Below, one piece after another: positions 1 through 6,867 of a stretch of DNA of 21,203 nt (position 1 is the stretch's first letter; the number at the start of each line of letters is the position of its first letter). The DNA lies in the NCBI GenBank assembly GCA_900556465.1, contig USPK01000031.1, forward strand, positions 1 to 21,203, given 5' to 3'. A model generated the notes under the pieces. The model was not told the origin of the DNA. It was given only the letters and a program-made list of their open reading frames with translations, and did not search any database. Made by a program: the position numbers and the translations under genes. Source of the stretch: an uncultured Prevotella sp. (GTDB taxonomy: Bacteria > Bacteroidota > Bacteroidia > Bacteroidales > Bacteroidaceae).

Positions 1-1786
1 TGAGCTCGGCGCGTTCGGCCGCGTCGTCGGTGAGCTTGGCTGCCTTGGTCCAGAAGGCCACTGCCTCGTCGCGCTGTCCGCAACGGTAGTAGATGTCGCC
101 GGCATGGTGGAAGAGGCTGGCGTTCTCGGCCGTCTCGTCCGCGTTCTTGAGGGTCTCGTCGATGTAAGTACGGGCCTGTTCGTAGCGCTTGAGGCGGTAG
201 AGAATCCAGGCGTAGGTGTCGAGATAGGTCGCGTTGTCGGGCTCGGCCTCAATGGTGCGGCGGCTCATGGCCTCGGCCTTGTCGAGCTGCGCCCCTTCGA
301 GCGAGAGGAAGTAAGCGTAGTTGTTCAGGCAGAGCAGGTTGTCCTCGTTGTAGGTCAGGGCCTTGTCGTAAGCGGCATAGGCCTCGGCGGTGCGCCCCGC
401 CTCGTGGTAGGTGTCGCCCAAGGCGGCGTAGAGGTCGGAAGCCATTTCGTAGTCCGTGTTCTCGTCGATGTGTTGCGTGCCGCGTAGGAGGGCGTCGACG
501 GCCTCGTCGGAGTGTTCCAGCTGCAACTGGGCCATGCCCTCGTAATAGTAGAACACGAGCTGGCTGGGGTCGTAGAGTACGCTTTCGCGGCAGAGCTGTA
601 CGACGCCGGCTATGTCCTCCTTCCGCAGCAGGATGTTGAGCAGCTGCAGCCGGGCGCGGAGATAGTCGGGCTCTATTTCGAGGATGCGGCGCATGACGGG
701 GGCGAGGCTGTCGGACGGGAGCTTGACGGAGACCATGTAGTAGGCGCAGAGCTCGGCCAGGGAGCGGTCCTCCTGCGGCAGGCTGAGCGCCCGACGGAAC
801 AGGCTGAGCACGCGCGTGCTGTCTCCGCCGTTCGCCATGTTGTCGGCAATGTAGCCGCGCATGGCTTCCACTTTCGCCTCCATCTGGGCGCGGGGGTTGA
901 GCACCACGTCCTCGACCGTCGCGTCGTAGAGCGAGTCCTCCCCTTCCGCCTTGTAGTAGGCCAGGAGCGATATTTGCGCGTAGCTGTTGTCAGGCTCCAG
1001 CGTCAGGACGTCACGATATATGGCCAGCGCCATCTCGTGGTAGCCGTTCTGCTGGTAGAGGTCGCCGAGCAGGACGCGGTAGCGCAGGTCGGTGGGGTAT
1101 TCGGCGCAGAGGTCCTCTATGGCGGCGTAGGCCTTCTCGTTGTCGTTCATCATCGTGTAGATTTTGAACTTCTCGAGGCTGTAGGCCTCCGTCTTGCCCT
1201 CGAGTTGCTCGAGGCGGTCGAGCGTTCGGATGGCGCCCTTGAAGTCGGCCGACTCCTCCTGCAAGCCGACCAGCACGGTGAGGCGCTCGGTTGTCGGCGC
1301 CTTGGCGGTCATCTCTTCGTAGAGGGCTATGGCCTCGGCGTAGTTGCCCTCGCGGGCCAGGTGGTTGGCCAGGAGCTCCTTGCACTGCAGGTTTTCCGGG
1401 TCGAGCTCCACCGCGCGGCGCAGCAGCGAGTCGCCTTCGGCGCGGGCCAGGGTGTCGGCCGTACCGGCGAACGACAGGCGCAGCAGGCCCATCTCGTAGA
1501 GCGCTTCGGGCGCGTCGGGGTGGAGGCGGAGCGCCGCCCGGAGCAGTTCGTACTCCGCGTCGTAGGCGCCCTTCTCCTTCTGCCGGATGGCCTCCAGGAA
1601 GTATTCGTTGAAGCGCTGCGAGCGGTCGCCGGGCGCAGCGGCCGCCGCCCTGACGGCAGGGGGCACGCTGTCTGTCGCCGCGGGGAGAGCCGCCGCGGGC
1701 GCCGGGAGCAGGACCGCCAGCAGGAGCAATGGCGGCAGCAGGAGGGACTGGCAGAAGTGGTTCGGCATGGTAAGGTCGCGTTTCAT
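1..1786 (-). CDS. Secreted tetratricopeptide-repeat protein, 3' end outside window
   Basis: The reading frame is open for 595 codons from an ATG at 1786 down to base 1, with no stop, so the C-terminus lies outside the window. The N-terminus has a basic start and a Leu/Pro/Ala-rich hydrophobic stretch (about residues 14-34, LLLPPLLLLAVLLPAPAAA), read as a Sec signal peptide without a lipobox Cys. The rest is helical repeats; the clearest TPR units lie around residues 78-160, 230-270 and 435-590, with typical Ala/Gly/Tyr spacing such as ALGDTYHEAGRTAEAYAAYD. TPR proteins are scaffolds for protein contacts, so a periplasmic or outer-membrane assembly role is inferred; no catalytic motif is seen. 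The ATG overlaps the dut stop (ATGA, 1786-1783), implying translational coupling. A second in-frame Met at 1768 (residue 7) is an alternative start giving a more conventional signal peptide. Family is firm; partner and role are unknown. Confidence 0.85.
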   Translation of the reverse strand, partial: MKRDLTMPNHFCQSLLLPPLLLLAVLLPAPAAALPAATDSVPPAVRAAAAAPGDRSQRFNEYFLEAIRQKEKGAYDAEYELLRAALRLHPDAPEALYEMGLLRLSFAGTADTLARAEGDSLLRRAVELDPENLQCKELLANHLAREGNYAEAIALYEEMTAKAPTTERLTVLVGLQEESADFKGAIRTLDRLEQLEGKTEAYSLEKFKIYTMMNDNEKAYAAIEDLCAEYPTDLRYRVLLGDLYQQNGYHEMALAIYRDVLTLEPDNSYAQISLLAYYKAEGEDSLYDATVEDVVLNPRAQMEAKVEAMRGYIADNMANGGDSTRVLSLFRRALSLPQEDRSLAELCAYYMVSVKLPSDSLAPVMRRILEIEPDYLRARLQLLNILLRKEDIAGVVQLCRESVLYDPSQLVFYYYEGMAQLQLEHSDEAVDALLRGTQHIDENTDYEMASDLYAALGDTYHEAGRTAEAYAAYDKALTYNEDNLLCLNNYAYFLSLEGAQLDKAEAMSRRTIEAEPDNATYLDTYAWILYRLKRYEQARTYIDETLKNADETAENASLFHHAGDIYYRCGQRDEAVAFWTKAAKLTDDAAERAEL

Positions 1787-2214
1787 AGTCCCGTATGGCC
1801 GAAGCCGCCCGCCCCGCGCTCTGTCTCGTCGAGGCGTTCGGCGACTTTCCACGTTACGTGTTCGTGGCGCGCCACGACGAGCTGCGCGATGCGGTCGCCG
1901 TCGCGGACAGTGAAGTCCTCTTGCGAGAGGTTCACCAGTATGACGCCAATCTCGCCGCGGTAGTCCGCGTCGATGGTGCCCGGGGCGTTGAGCAGCCCGA
2001 TGCCGTGCTTCAGCGCCAGGCCGGAGCGCGGGCGCACCTGGGCCTCGTAGCCCGGCGGGAGGGCTATGGAGAGCCCCGTCGGGACCAGGCGGCGCTCCAG
2101 CGGGCGAAGCACCACGGGCGCATCGAGACAGGCCCGCAAATCCATTCCCGCACTGAGCGGTGTCGCGTAGCCCGGCAGCGCGTGCCGGGAGCGGTTCACG
2201 ATTTCTATTTCCAT
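1783..2214 (-). CDS. dut: Deoxyuridine 5'-triphosphate nucleotidohydrolase (dUTPase)
   Basis: Hydrolyses dUTP to dUMP and pyrophosphate, keeping uracil out of DNA and supplying the dTMP precursor; a cytosolic homotrimer in this family. All five trimeric dUTPase motifs are present in the 143-residue product: SAGMDLRA (21-28), RPRSGLA (61-67), GTIDADYRGEI (79-89), RDGDRIAQLVV (104-114) and the C-terminal arm RGAGGFGHTG (133-142). The catalytic Asp is in motif 3. Length is normal for the family. I chose the ATG at 2214 (MEIEIVNRS) because it matches the usual N-terminus; an in-frame ATG at 2238 would add eight non-conserved residues. A -7 element TACTTTTGT lies 37 bp upstream. It is the first gene of a two-gene run with the TPR gene (ATGA overlap) and is divergent from the dGTPase gene, so two nucleotide-pool enzymes share one intergenic region. 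Confidence 0.97.
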   Translation of the reverse strand: MEIEIVNRSRHALPGYATPLSAGMDLRACLDAPVVLRPLERRLVPTGLSIALPPGYEAQVRPRSGLALKHGIGLLNAPGTIDADYRGEIGVILVNLSQEDFTVRDGDRIAQLVVARHEHVTWKVAERLDETERGAGGFGHTGL

Positions 2215-2250
2215 AGGGTTCAGGAGAAATCCAAGCATTGGTTTTGAAAG

Positions 2251-2259
2251 ACAAAAGTA
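2251..2259 (-). promoter_or_regulatory. Bacteroidetes -7 element of dut
   Basis: On the minus strand this reads TACTTTTGT, a full match to TAnnTTTG(C/T), the -7 box of the Bacteroidetes primary sigma factor. It lies 37 bp before the dut ATG. I see no convincing -33 TTG at the expected distance. Confidence 0.7.
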
Positions 2260-2323
2260 CGCAATTCCCCCGAACCCCGGTCTACTTTCTTTGAAAAAAG
2301 CGGAAGCCGCCCGTTTTTTTGGC

Positions 2324-2332
2324 TAATTTTGC
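2324..2332 (+). promoter_or_regulatory. Bacteroidetes -7 element of the dGTPase gene
   Basis: Reads TAATTTTGC, a full match to TAnnTTTG(C/T), 57 bp before the chosen dgt ATG. It is back to back with the dut promoter; the two -7 boxes are 64 bp apart. No clear -33 TTG was found at about 20 bp upstream. Confidence 0.7.
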
Positions 2333-2389
2333 ACGCAGTGACGCTCCGTCGCAGCGGTGCGGCGGAGCGGCGGCACACCAATTATATAT

Positions 2390-3745
2390 ATGATGGACTG
2401 GACCAGACTCATTTCCTACAAACGTTTTGGCAAGGAGGACGCCCACCGGCGGCGCTCCGAGCGCCGTACGGAGTATCAGCGCGACTTCGACCGCCTGATT
2501 TTCTCCGCCCCCTTCCGCCGCATGCAGAACAAGACGCAGGTGTTCCCCCTCCCGGGCAGCATTTTCGTTCACAACCGCCTGACGCACAGCCTCGAGGTGT
2601 CGAGCGTAGGGCGCTCGTTGGGCACCGACGTGTCCCGCGAGCTGCTGGCCCGCCACCCCGAACTCTCGGCGACGGATCTGGGCGCGATGGGCGCCATCGT
2701 GTCGGCGGCCTGCCTGGCCCACGACATGGGCAACCCGCCCTTTGGCCACAGCGGCGAGCGGGCCATCCGCAGCTTCTTCAGCGAAGGCCGCGGGGCCCGG
2801 CTGCTCGACTACGTGTCGCCGGAGGGTGAGCGCCTGACGCCGGCGCAGTGGGCCGACCTGACGCACTTTGACGGCAATGCCAACACGTTCAGGCTCCTGA
2901 CCCACCAGTTTGCCGGCCGTCGGCGCGGCGGCTTTGTCATGACCTACTCCGCCCTGGCGGCCATCGTCAAGTACCCCTACTCCGCCACGCTGGCCGGCGA
3001 CCGTTGCAAGTTCGGCTTTTTCGAGAGCGAGCGCGAGAGTTACCGCCGCATCGCCACCGAGCTGGGCATCCCCCTTTCCGAGGGCCCGGAGGGCGGGCTC
3101 AGCGGCCCGCGCCACCCGTTGGTCTATCTCGTCGAAGCGGCCGACGACATCTGCTACCAGATCATGGACATCGAGGACGCCTTCAAGTTGCGCCTGCTCT
3201 CGGACGACGAGACGAAGGACCTCTTCCTCGGTTTCTTCGACGCGGAAACGTTGGCGCAGCTCCGCGAATCGTACCCCGACAGCACGGACACGAGCGACCA
3301 CATCGCCTACTACCGCTCGTGCGCCATCAATGCCCTCGAGCAGGCCTGCGTCCGCACTTTCGTGGAACACGAAGCCGAGATCCTCGCCGGCTGCTTTGCC
3401 GGCTCGCTCATCGACCACTTGCCCCAGGCGCTCCTCCAGGCCTACCGCCACTGCGAAAGCGTGGCGCGCAGCCGCATCTACTCCTGCAAGGAAGTGACCG
3501 ACATCGATCTGGCCGGCTACCATATCATCTACACACTGCTCGACCTCATGACCGACGCGGTCCTGGCCCCCGAGCGCACCTACAGCCGCCTGCTGCTCCG
3601 CCAGGTATCGGAGCAGTACGAGCTCCGCGCCCCGCGGCTGGCGGACCGCATCATGGCCGTCCTCGACTACCTTTCGGGCATGACGGACGTATATGCCCTC
3701 GACCTCTACCGCAAGATCAACGGCCACTCCCTGCCGAGCGTCTGA
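2390..3745 (+). CDS. dgt: Deoxyguanosinetriphosphate triphosphohydrolase (dGTPase, HD superfamily)
   Basis: Predicted to hydrolyse dNTPs, classically dGTP, to the deoxynucleoside and inorganic triphosphate. The 451-residue product carries the dGTPase signature FRRMQNKTQVFPL (about 42-54), then metal-binding His of RLTHSLEV (His66) and the HD pair in CLAHDMGNPPFGHSGE (His111-Asp112), followed by THFDGNANTFRLL and, further on, YLVEAADDICYQIMDIEDA, which supplies the last metal Asp of the family. Length suits the roughly 450-500-residue Dgt group. The start at 2390 (MMDWTRLISYKRFG) is where family similarity begins; the ATG at 2393 is equally possible, and the frame extends to a non-ATG codon at 2357. 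A terminator hairpin follows the stop. Substrate preference and allosteric dNTP control cannot be read from the sequence. Some Dgt relatives limit phages by depleting dNTPs, but nothing nearby suggests that here. Confidence 0.93.
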   Translation: MMDWTRLISYKRFGKEDAHRRRSERRTEYQRDFDRLIFSAPFRRMQNKTQVFPLPGSIFVHNRLTHSLEVSSVGRSLGTDVSRELLARHPELSATDLGAMGAIVSAACLAHDMGNPPFGHSGERAIRSFFSEGRGARLLDYVSPEGERLTPAQWADLTHFDGNANTFRLLTHQFAGRRRGGFVMTYSALAAIVKYPYSATLAGDRCKFGFFESERESYRRIATELGIPLSEGPEGGLSGPRHPLVYLVEAADDICYQIMDIEDAFKLRLLSDDETKDLFLGFFDAETLAQLRESYPDSTDTSDHIAYYRSCAINALEQACVRTFVEHEAEILAGCFAGSLIDHLPQALLQAYRHCESVARSRIYSCKEVTDIDLAGYHIIYTLLDLMTDAVLAPERTYSRLLLRQVSEQYELRAPRLADRIMAVLDYLSGMTDVYALDLYRKINGHSLPSV

Positions 3746-3786
3746 GGCGCCGGCGGGTCGTCGCCGCGGGCCCTTGCGGACGGTCC

Positions 3787-3823
3787 GGCCGCCGCTTTGC
3801 AGAAACGCGGCGGCCTTTGTTTT
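3787..3823 (+). terminator. Rho-independent terminator after dgt
   Basis: Perfect 9-bp stem GGCCGCCGC (3787-3795) / GCGGCGGCC (3807-3815) with an 11-nt loop, followed by TTTGTTTT (3816-3823). It sits 41 bp after the dgt stop and only 21 bp before the -7 box of the next gene, so it insulates the transporter from dgt. Confidence 0.85.
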
Positions 3824-3844
3824 CCGTCGTTGCAACATTTTTGT

Positions 3845-3853
3845 TACCTTTGC
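3845..3853 (+). promoter_or_regulatory. Bacteroidetes -7 element of the transporter gene
   Basis: Reads TACCTTTGC, a full match to TAnnTTTG(C/T), identical to the yfcE -7 box. It lies 105 bp before the ATG at 3959, giving a leader of about 100 nt. The TTTG at 3816-3819 is 25 bp upstream, somewhat too far for a standard -33. Confidence 0.72.
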
Positions 3854-3958
3854 CCCCAAATTGCGGGGACACCACCCGTAGCCGCGGCAGGCCAAGCCGT
3901 TGAGGCTCGGGCCCCTCCCCTATTTCCGTCACCTATTCCCATTATTCCGAACGAAACC

Positions 3959-5632
3959 ATGCTTGGTTGGTTGCAAGAAACATTCCTGACTCCGTCTGAC
4001 GTGCAGGCGGTCATTGTGATTTGTCTGATTTGCGCTGCAGGTCTGGCCTTGGGAAAATTCCGCATCAAGGGGATCAGCTTGGGCGTCACCTATGTCTTTC
4101 TCCTCGGCATCCTGGCCGGCGCGCTGGGGCTTAGGGTCGACCCGAAGATGCTGGGCTACGCGGAGAGCTTCGGCCTCATCCTCTTTGTCTATATCCTCGG
4201 TCTGCAGGTCGGGCCGGGGTTTTTCAGTACCTTCCGCAAGGGCGGGATGGACCTCAATCTGCTCTCCATCGGCGTGGTCCTTATCGGGACGCTCATGACG
4301 CTGGTCATCGTGTGGGCGGGCTGGGCGCCGCTGCCCGACATGATGGGCGTGCTCTGCGGCGCCACTACCAACACGCCTGCACTCGGTGCGGCGCAACAGA
4401 CGTTCAAGCAGCTGGGCGACGCCGCGGCCAGTTCCACGGCCGCCCTGGGCTGTGCCGTGACCTACCCCATCGGTCTGGTGGGCGTCATCCTGGCGATTGC
4501 GCTGATGAAGGGCTGGCTCAGCCGTTCGGAGCACTCCAAGGAGGGCGACGGCACCGAGGACCAGGCCTTCATCGCCTCGTTCGTCATCTGCAACCCCGCC
4601 ATGTTTCACCAGAAGCTGCGCGACGTGGTCGACCTGGACGGGGGCGGGAGCAAGTTCGTCGTTTCCCGTCTCTGGCGTTCGGGCAAGGTGATGCTCCCCA
4701 ATGCCGAGACCGTTTTCGAGGAGGGAGACCGCGTGCTGGTCATCACTACGCCGAAATACCTGCGGCAACTCACCGTCTTCTTCGGCCGGCGCGACGAGAC
4801 CGACTGGAACCGGAAGAACATCGACTGGAACGCGCTCGACTCGCGGCTGGTCTCCGAGCGCATCGTCATCACCCGTTCCGAAATCAACGGCAAGCATCTG
4901 GGCGACCTCCATCTGCGCACCCGCTACGGCATCAACGTAAGCCGCGTGCAGCGCTCGGGCATCCAGCTCGTCGCCACGCACGACCTAGTGCTCCGCCTCG
5001 GCGACCGCGTCACCGTCATCGGTACGTCGGACAGCGTGAAGCGCGTGGCGCAGGAGCTGGGCAACACGGTGAAGCTCCTCGACGAGCCCAACATGGTCAC
5101 CATCTTCATCGGCATCGTGCTGGGCCTGTTGCTGGGCTGCCTGCCCCTGAGCGTGGGGCTCAGCACGCCGGTGCGCCTCGGCCTGGCCGGCGGGCCCATC
5201 GTCATGGGCATACTCATCGGGGCCTACGGCCCGCGGTTCCACATGGTGGCCTATACCACGACGAGCGCCAACCTGATGCTCCGTTCGCTCGGCCTGTCGA
5301 TGTACCTGGCCTGCCTGGGTCTCGACGCCGGGCAAGACTTCCTGGCCACCGTCATGCAGCCCGCCGCCCTGGGTTGGATAGGCTTCAGCTTTGCGCTGAC
5401 CCTGGTGCCCGTCATCATCATGGGCATCGTGGCCGTGCGCTGGGACAACCGCACCTTTGCCACTACGGCCGGCATGCTCTGCGGCGCTATGGCGAACCCC
5501 ATCGCCTTGAACTACGTGAACGACACGTTGCCGGGCGACAAGGCCTCCGTGGCCTACGCCACCGTCTACCCGCTCGCCATGTTCCTGCGCGTCATCATCG
5601 CGCAGGTGTTCGTCATGGTGTGGTGCGGCTGA
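3959..5632 (+). CDS. AspT/YidE-type putative transporter with two RCK_C (TrkA-C) domains
   Basis: A 557-residue inner-membrane protein of the aspartate:alanine exchanger (AAE) family with the usual internal duplication. The first membrane half (about 12-185) contains GATTNTPALGAAQ (134-146) and VTYP (167-170). Two soluble TrkA-C/RCK_C-like domains follow: about 205-275, ending EEGDRVLVIT, and about 298-365, ending RLGDRVTVIG. The second membrane half (about 378-555) repeats the signature as GAMANPIALNYV (509-520) and ATVYPLAM (534-541). The characterised relative AspT swaps aspartate for alanine, but YidE/YbjL-type proteins have no firm substrate, and no aspartate decarboxylase gene is adjacent, so the substrate is left open. 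The ATG at 3959 begins the conserved region; an upstream extension to 3797 would read through the dgt terminator and this gene's own promoter. Monocistronic, with its own promoter and a strong terminator. Confidence 0.9.
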   Translation: MLGWLQETFLTPSDVQAVIVICLICAAGLALGKFRIKGISLGVTYVFLLGILAGALGLRVDPKMLGYAESFGLILFVYILGLQVGPGFFSTFRKGGMDLNLLSIGVVLIGTLMTLVIVWAGWAPLPDMMGVLCGATTNTPALGAAQQTFKQLGDAAASSTAALGCAVTYPIGLVGVILAIALMKGWLSRSEHSKEGDGTEDQAFIASFVICNPAMFHQKLRDVVDLDGGGSKFVVSRLWRSGKVMLPNAETVFEEGDRVLVITTPKYLRQLTVFFGRRDETDWNRKNIDWNALDSRLVSERIVITRSEINGKHLGDLHLRTRYGINVSRVQRSGIQLVATHDLVLRLGDRVTVIGTSDSVKRVAQELGNTVKLLDEPNMVTIFIGIVLGLLLGCLPLSVGLSTPVRLGLAGGPIVMGILIGAYGPRFHMVAYTTTSANLMLRSLGLSMYLACLGLDAGQDFLATVMQPAALGWIGFSFALTLVPVIIMGIVAVRWDNRTFATTAGMLCGAMANPIALNYVNDTLPGDKASVAYATVYPLAMFLRVIIAQVFVMVWCG

Positions 5633-5667
5633 CGGGCCGTCTGTCCGCGCCGCCAGTTGCGGCGACA

Positions 5668-5710
5668 ACGGGCCTTAGCCTCGTTTCGACGGGGCTAAGG
5701 CCCGTTTTTT
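5668..5710 (+). terminator. UUCG-looped terminator made of an inverted pair of the 17-nt repeat
   Basis: ACGGGCCTTAGCCTCGT (5668-5684), loop TTCG (5685-5688), then ACGGGGCTAAGGCCCGT (5689-5705) form a 17-bp stem with a single T-G wobble, followed by six Ts (5705-5710). It lies 35 bp after the transporter stop and has the form of a very stable intrinsic terminator on the plus strand. The same 17-nt core recurs at three other places in the window. A partial further copy, GCCTATTCCCGTG, may follow at about 5715-5727. Confidence 0.88.
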
Positions 5711-5770
5711 CTGCGCCTATTCCCGTGGGCGGGGCGACAGACGGGCGGCCGCGGGGGCGGCACGGAAACA

Positions 5771-5811
5771 GTCCGCCCTGCGTCGCGGCGGGTGTGCGGC
5801 GCAGGGCGGAC
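5771..5811 (-). terminator. Hairpin after the phosphodiesterase gene
   Basis: Perfect 12-bp inverted repeat GTCCGCCCTGCG (5771-5782) / CGCAGGGCGGAC (5800-5811) with a 17-nt loop, 37 bp beyond the stop of the minus-strand gene at 5849. On the minus strand it is followed only by TGTTTCC, so the U-tract is weak. It is probably the 3' end of that transcript, facing the transporter terminator in a convergent region. Confidence 0.6.
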
Positions 5812-5848
5812 AAGGGGGCGCGAGGAGGCGCGGGCGCTCCTCGGCGGG

Positions 5849-6751
5849 TTATTTGAACACCTGCTTCATGGGTCGGCCCGTCCAGGCTTGCGGCTGCTCC
5901 AGACCAAAGATGTAGGCGATGGTGGCCGCGGTGTCGTACTGCATCATTACTTCCCGGAATGCGCCGCCCTGCTTCACGTTCTTGCCGGCTATGATGAAGG
6001 GAATCTGCATCTCGAGCAGCGACTTGCCGCCGTGGGTCTTCTCGCGGCCGCCGTGGTCGGCGGTGAGGATGAATATGGTGTTGTCGTACGTGCCGGCGCG
6101 GCGCGTGGCCTCAACGATGCGGCCTACGTAGCCGTCCAGGCGTTCCAGCGTCTCGTAGTAGGCCGGCGTGTCGTGCCCCAGGGCGTGGCCCGTGTGGTCC
6201 AGCTGGTCGAAGCAGACGGCCAGGAAGGCGGGCTGCTCCTGCACGATGTACTCCTCGGCCATGCGGCAGAGTTCGTCGGGCTGCTCGTCGTAGTGGAACG
6301 ACTGGGCAACGTAGTCCACGGCGGCCGAGTCGATGAGATACTTGATGCCTTCCCACTCAAAGAGGCAGGCCGTCAGGGCCTCCGGCTCCTGTTCGTGGAG
6401 CAGGGAGAAAATGGTGGGAAAGACGCCGCGCCCGTTGACCGCGGCCGAGGGAATCTCCGGCGTGCGCGAGTTCCACTGCGTGTAGCCGTGTACCTCGGTC
6501 GCCGCGCCGTTGAACATGGAGGCCCAGTTGATGGCCGAAGAGGAAGGCAGCACGCTGCGCTCTTTCAGCGTGTAGCAGCCCTGTTCCATGAAGGAGCGGA
6601 TGTTGGGGATTTTTTCGGCTTTGGGCACGGAGTAGGCGCCCCAACCGTCGATGGCGATGAGCACTACGTGCTTCGCTTTCCAGCGCGCGGCCTGCATGCT
6701 GGCCGACAGGGTGCCGAAGAACAGGCCGATAAGCATAAGGATACGGATCAT
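5849..6751 (-). CDS. Secreted type I phosphodiesterase / alkaline-phosphatase-superfamily hydrolase
   Basis: A 300-residue protein with an N-terminal signal peptide (about 1-21, MIRILMLIGLFFGTLSASMQ), so periplasmic or exported. The fold is that of the two-metal phosphodiesterase/nucleotide pyrophosphatase group: metal Asp35 in VLIAIDGWG, a Ser-rich nucleophile loop LPSSSAINWASMFNG (68-82; Ser71 or Ser72 where NPP enzymes carry Thr/Ser), Asp185 and His189 in FDQLDHTGHALGHD, Asp232-His233 in LTADHGG, and His240 in THGG. These supply the expected set of zinc ligands. It is shorter than most NPPs, so a minimal catalytic domain. The substrate (phosphodiester, phosphomonoester or pyrophosphate) cannot be told. 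I chose the ATG at 6751 because the signal peptide starts there; the longer frame to 6823 runs across the promoter. Likely monocistronic. Confidence 0.85.
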   Translation of the reverse strand: MIRILMLIGLFFGTLSASMQAARWKAKHVVLIAIDGWGAYSVPKAEKIPNIRSFMEQGCYTLKERSVLPSSSAINWASMFNGAATEVHGYTQWNSRTPEIPSAAVNGRGVFPTIFSLLHEQEPEALTACLFEWEGIKYLIDSAAVDYVAQSFHYDEQPDELCRMAEEYIVQEQPAFLAVCFDQLDHTGHALGHDTPAYYETLERLDGYVGRIVEATRRAGTYDNTIFILTADHGGREKTHGGKSLLEMQIPFIIAGKNVKQGGAFREVMMQYDTAATIAYIFGLEQPQAWTGRPMKQVFK

Positions 6752-6791
6752 AGTAATAATGTGATAGGTGGTTAAAAAAATGGTTCCGGCC

Positions 6792-6823
6792 ACAAAGGTA
6801 GGCCTTTTCCCCATAAAGGCCAA
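6792..6823 (-). promoter_or_regulatory. Promoter of the phosphodiesterase gene, with palindromic spacer
   Basis: On the minus strand: TTG (6823-6821), a 20-nt spacer, and TACCTTTGT (6800-6792), which fits the Bacteroidetes -33/-7 layout well. The spacer itself holds a 7-bp inverted repeat, GGCCTTT (6801-6807) / AAAGGCC (6815-6821), a possible operator site. The gene starts 41 bp downstream of the -7 box. Confidence 0.72.
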
Positions 6824-6867
6824 GCCGGCGTACCGAAAAGATGGAGCCTCCCCGCCGGGCGGCCTGT

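Noticed and set aside
2390..3745. The dGTPase as part of a phage-defence system.
   Set aside because: No toxin, sensor, nuclease or mobile-element gene accompanies it, and the context is housekeeping.
3797..3958. An N-terminal extension of the transporter to an ATG at 3797.
   Set aside because: It would be encoded by the dgt terminator and the transporter's own promoter and does not look like coding sequence.
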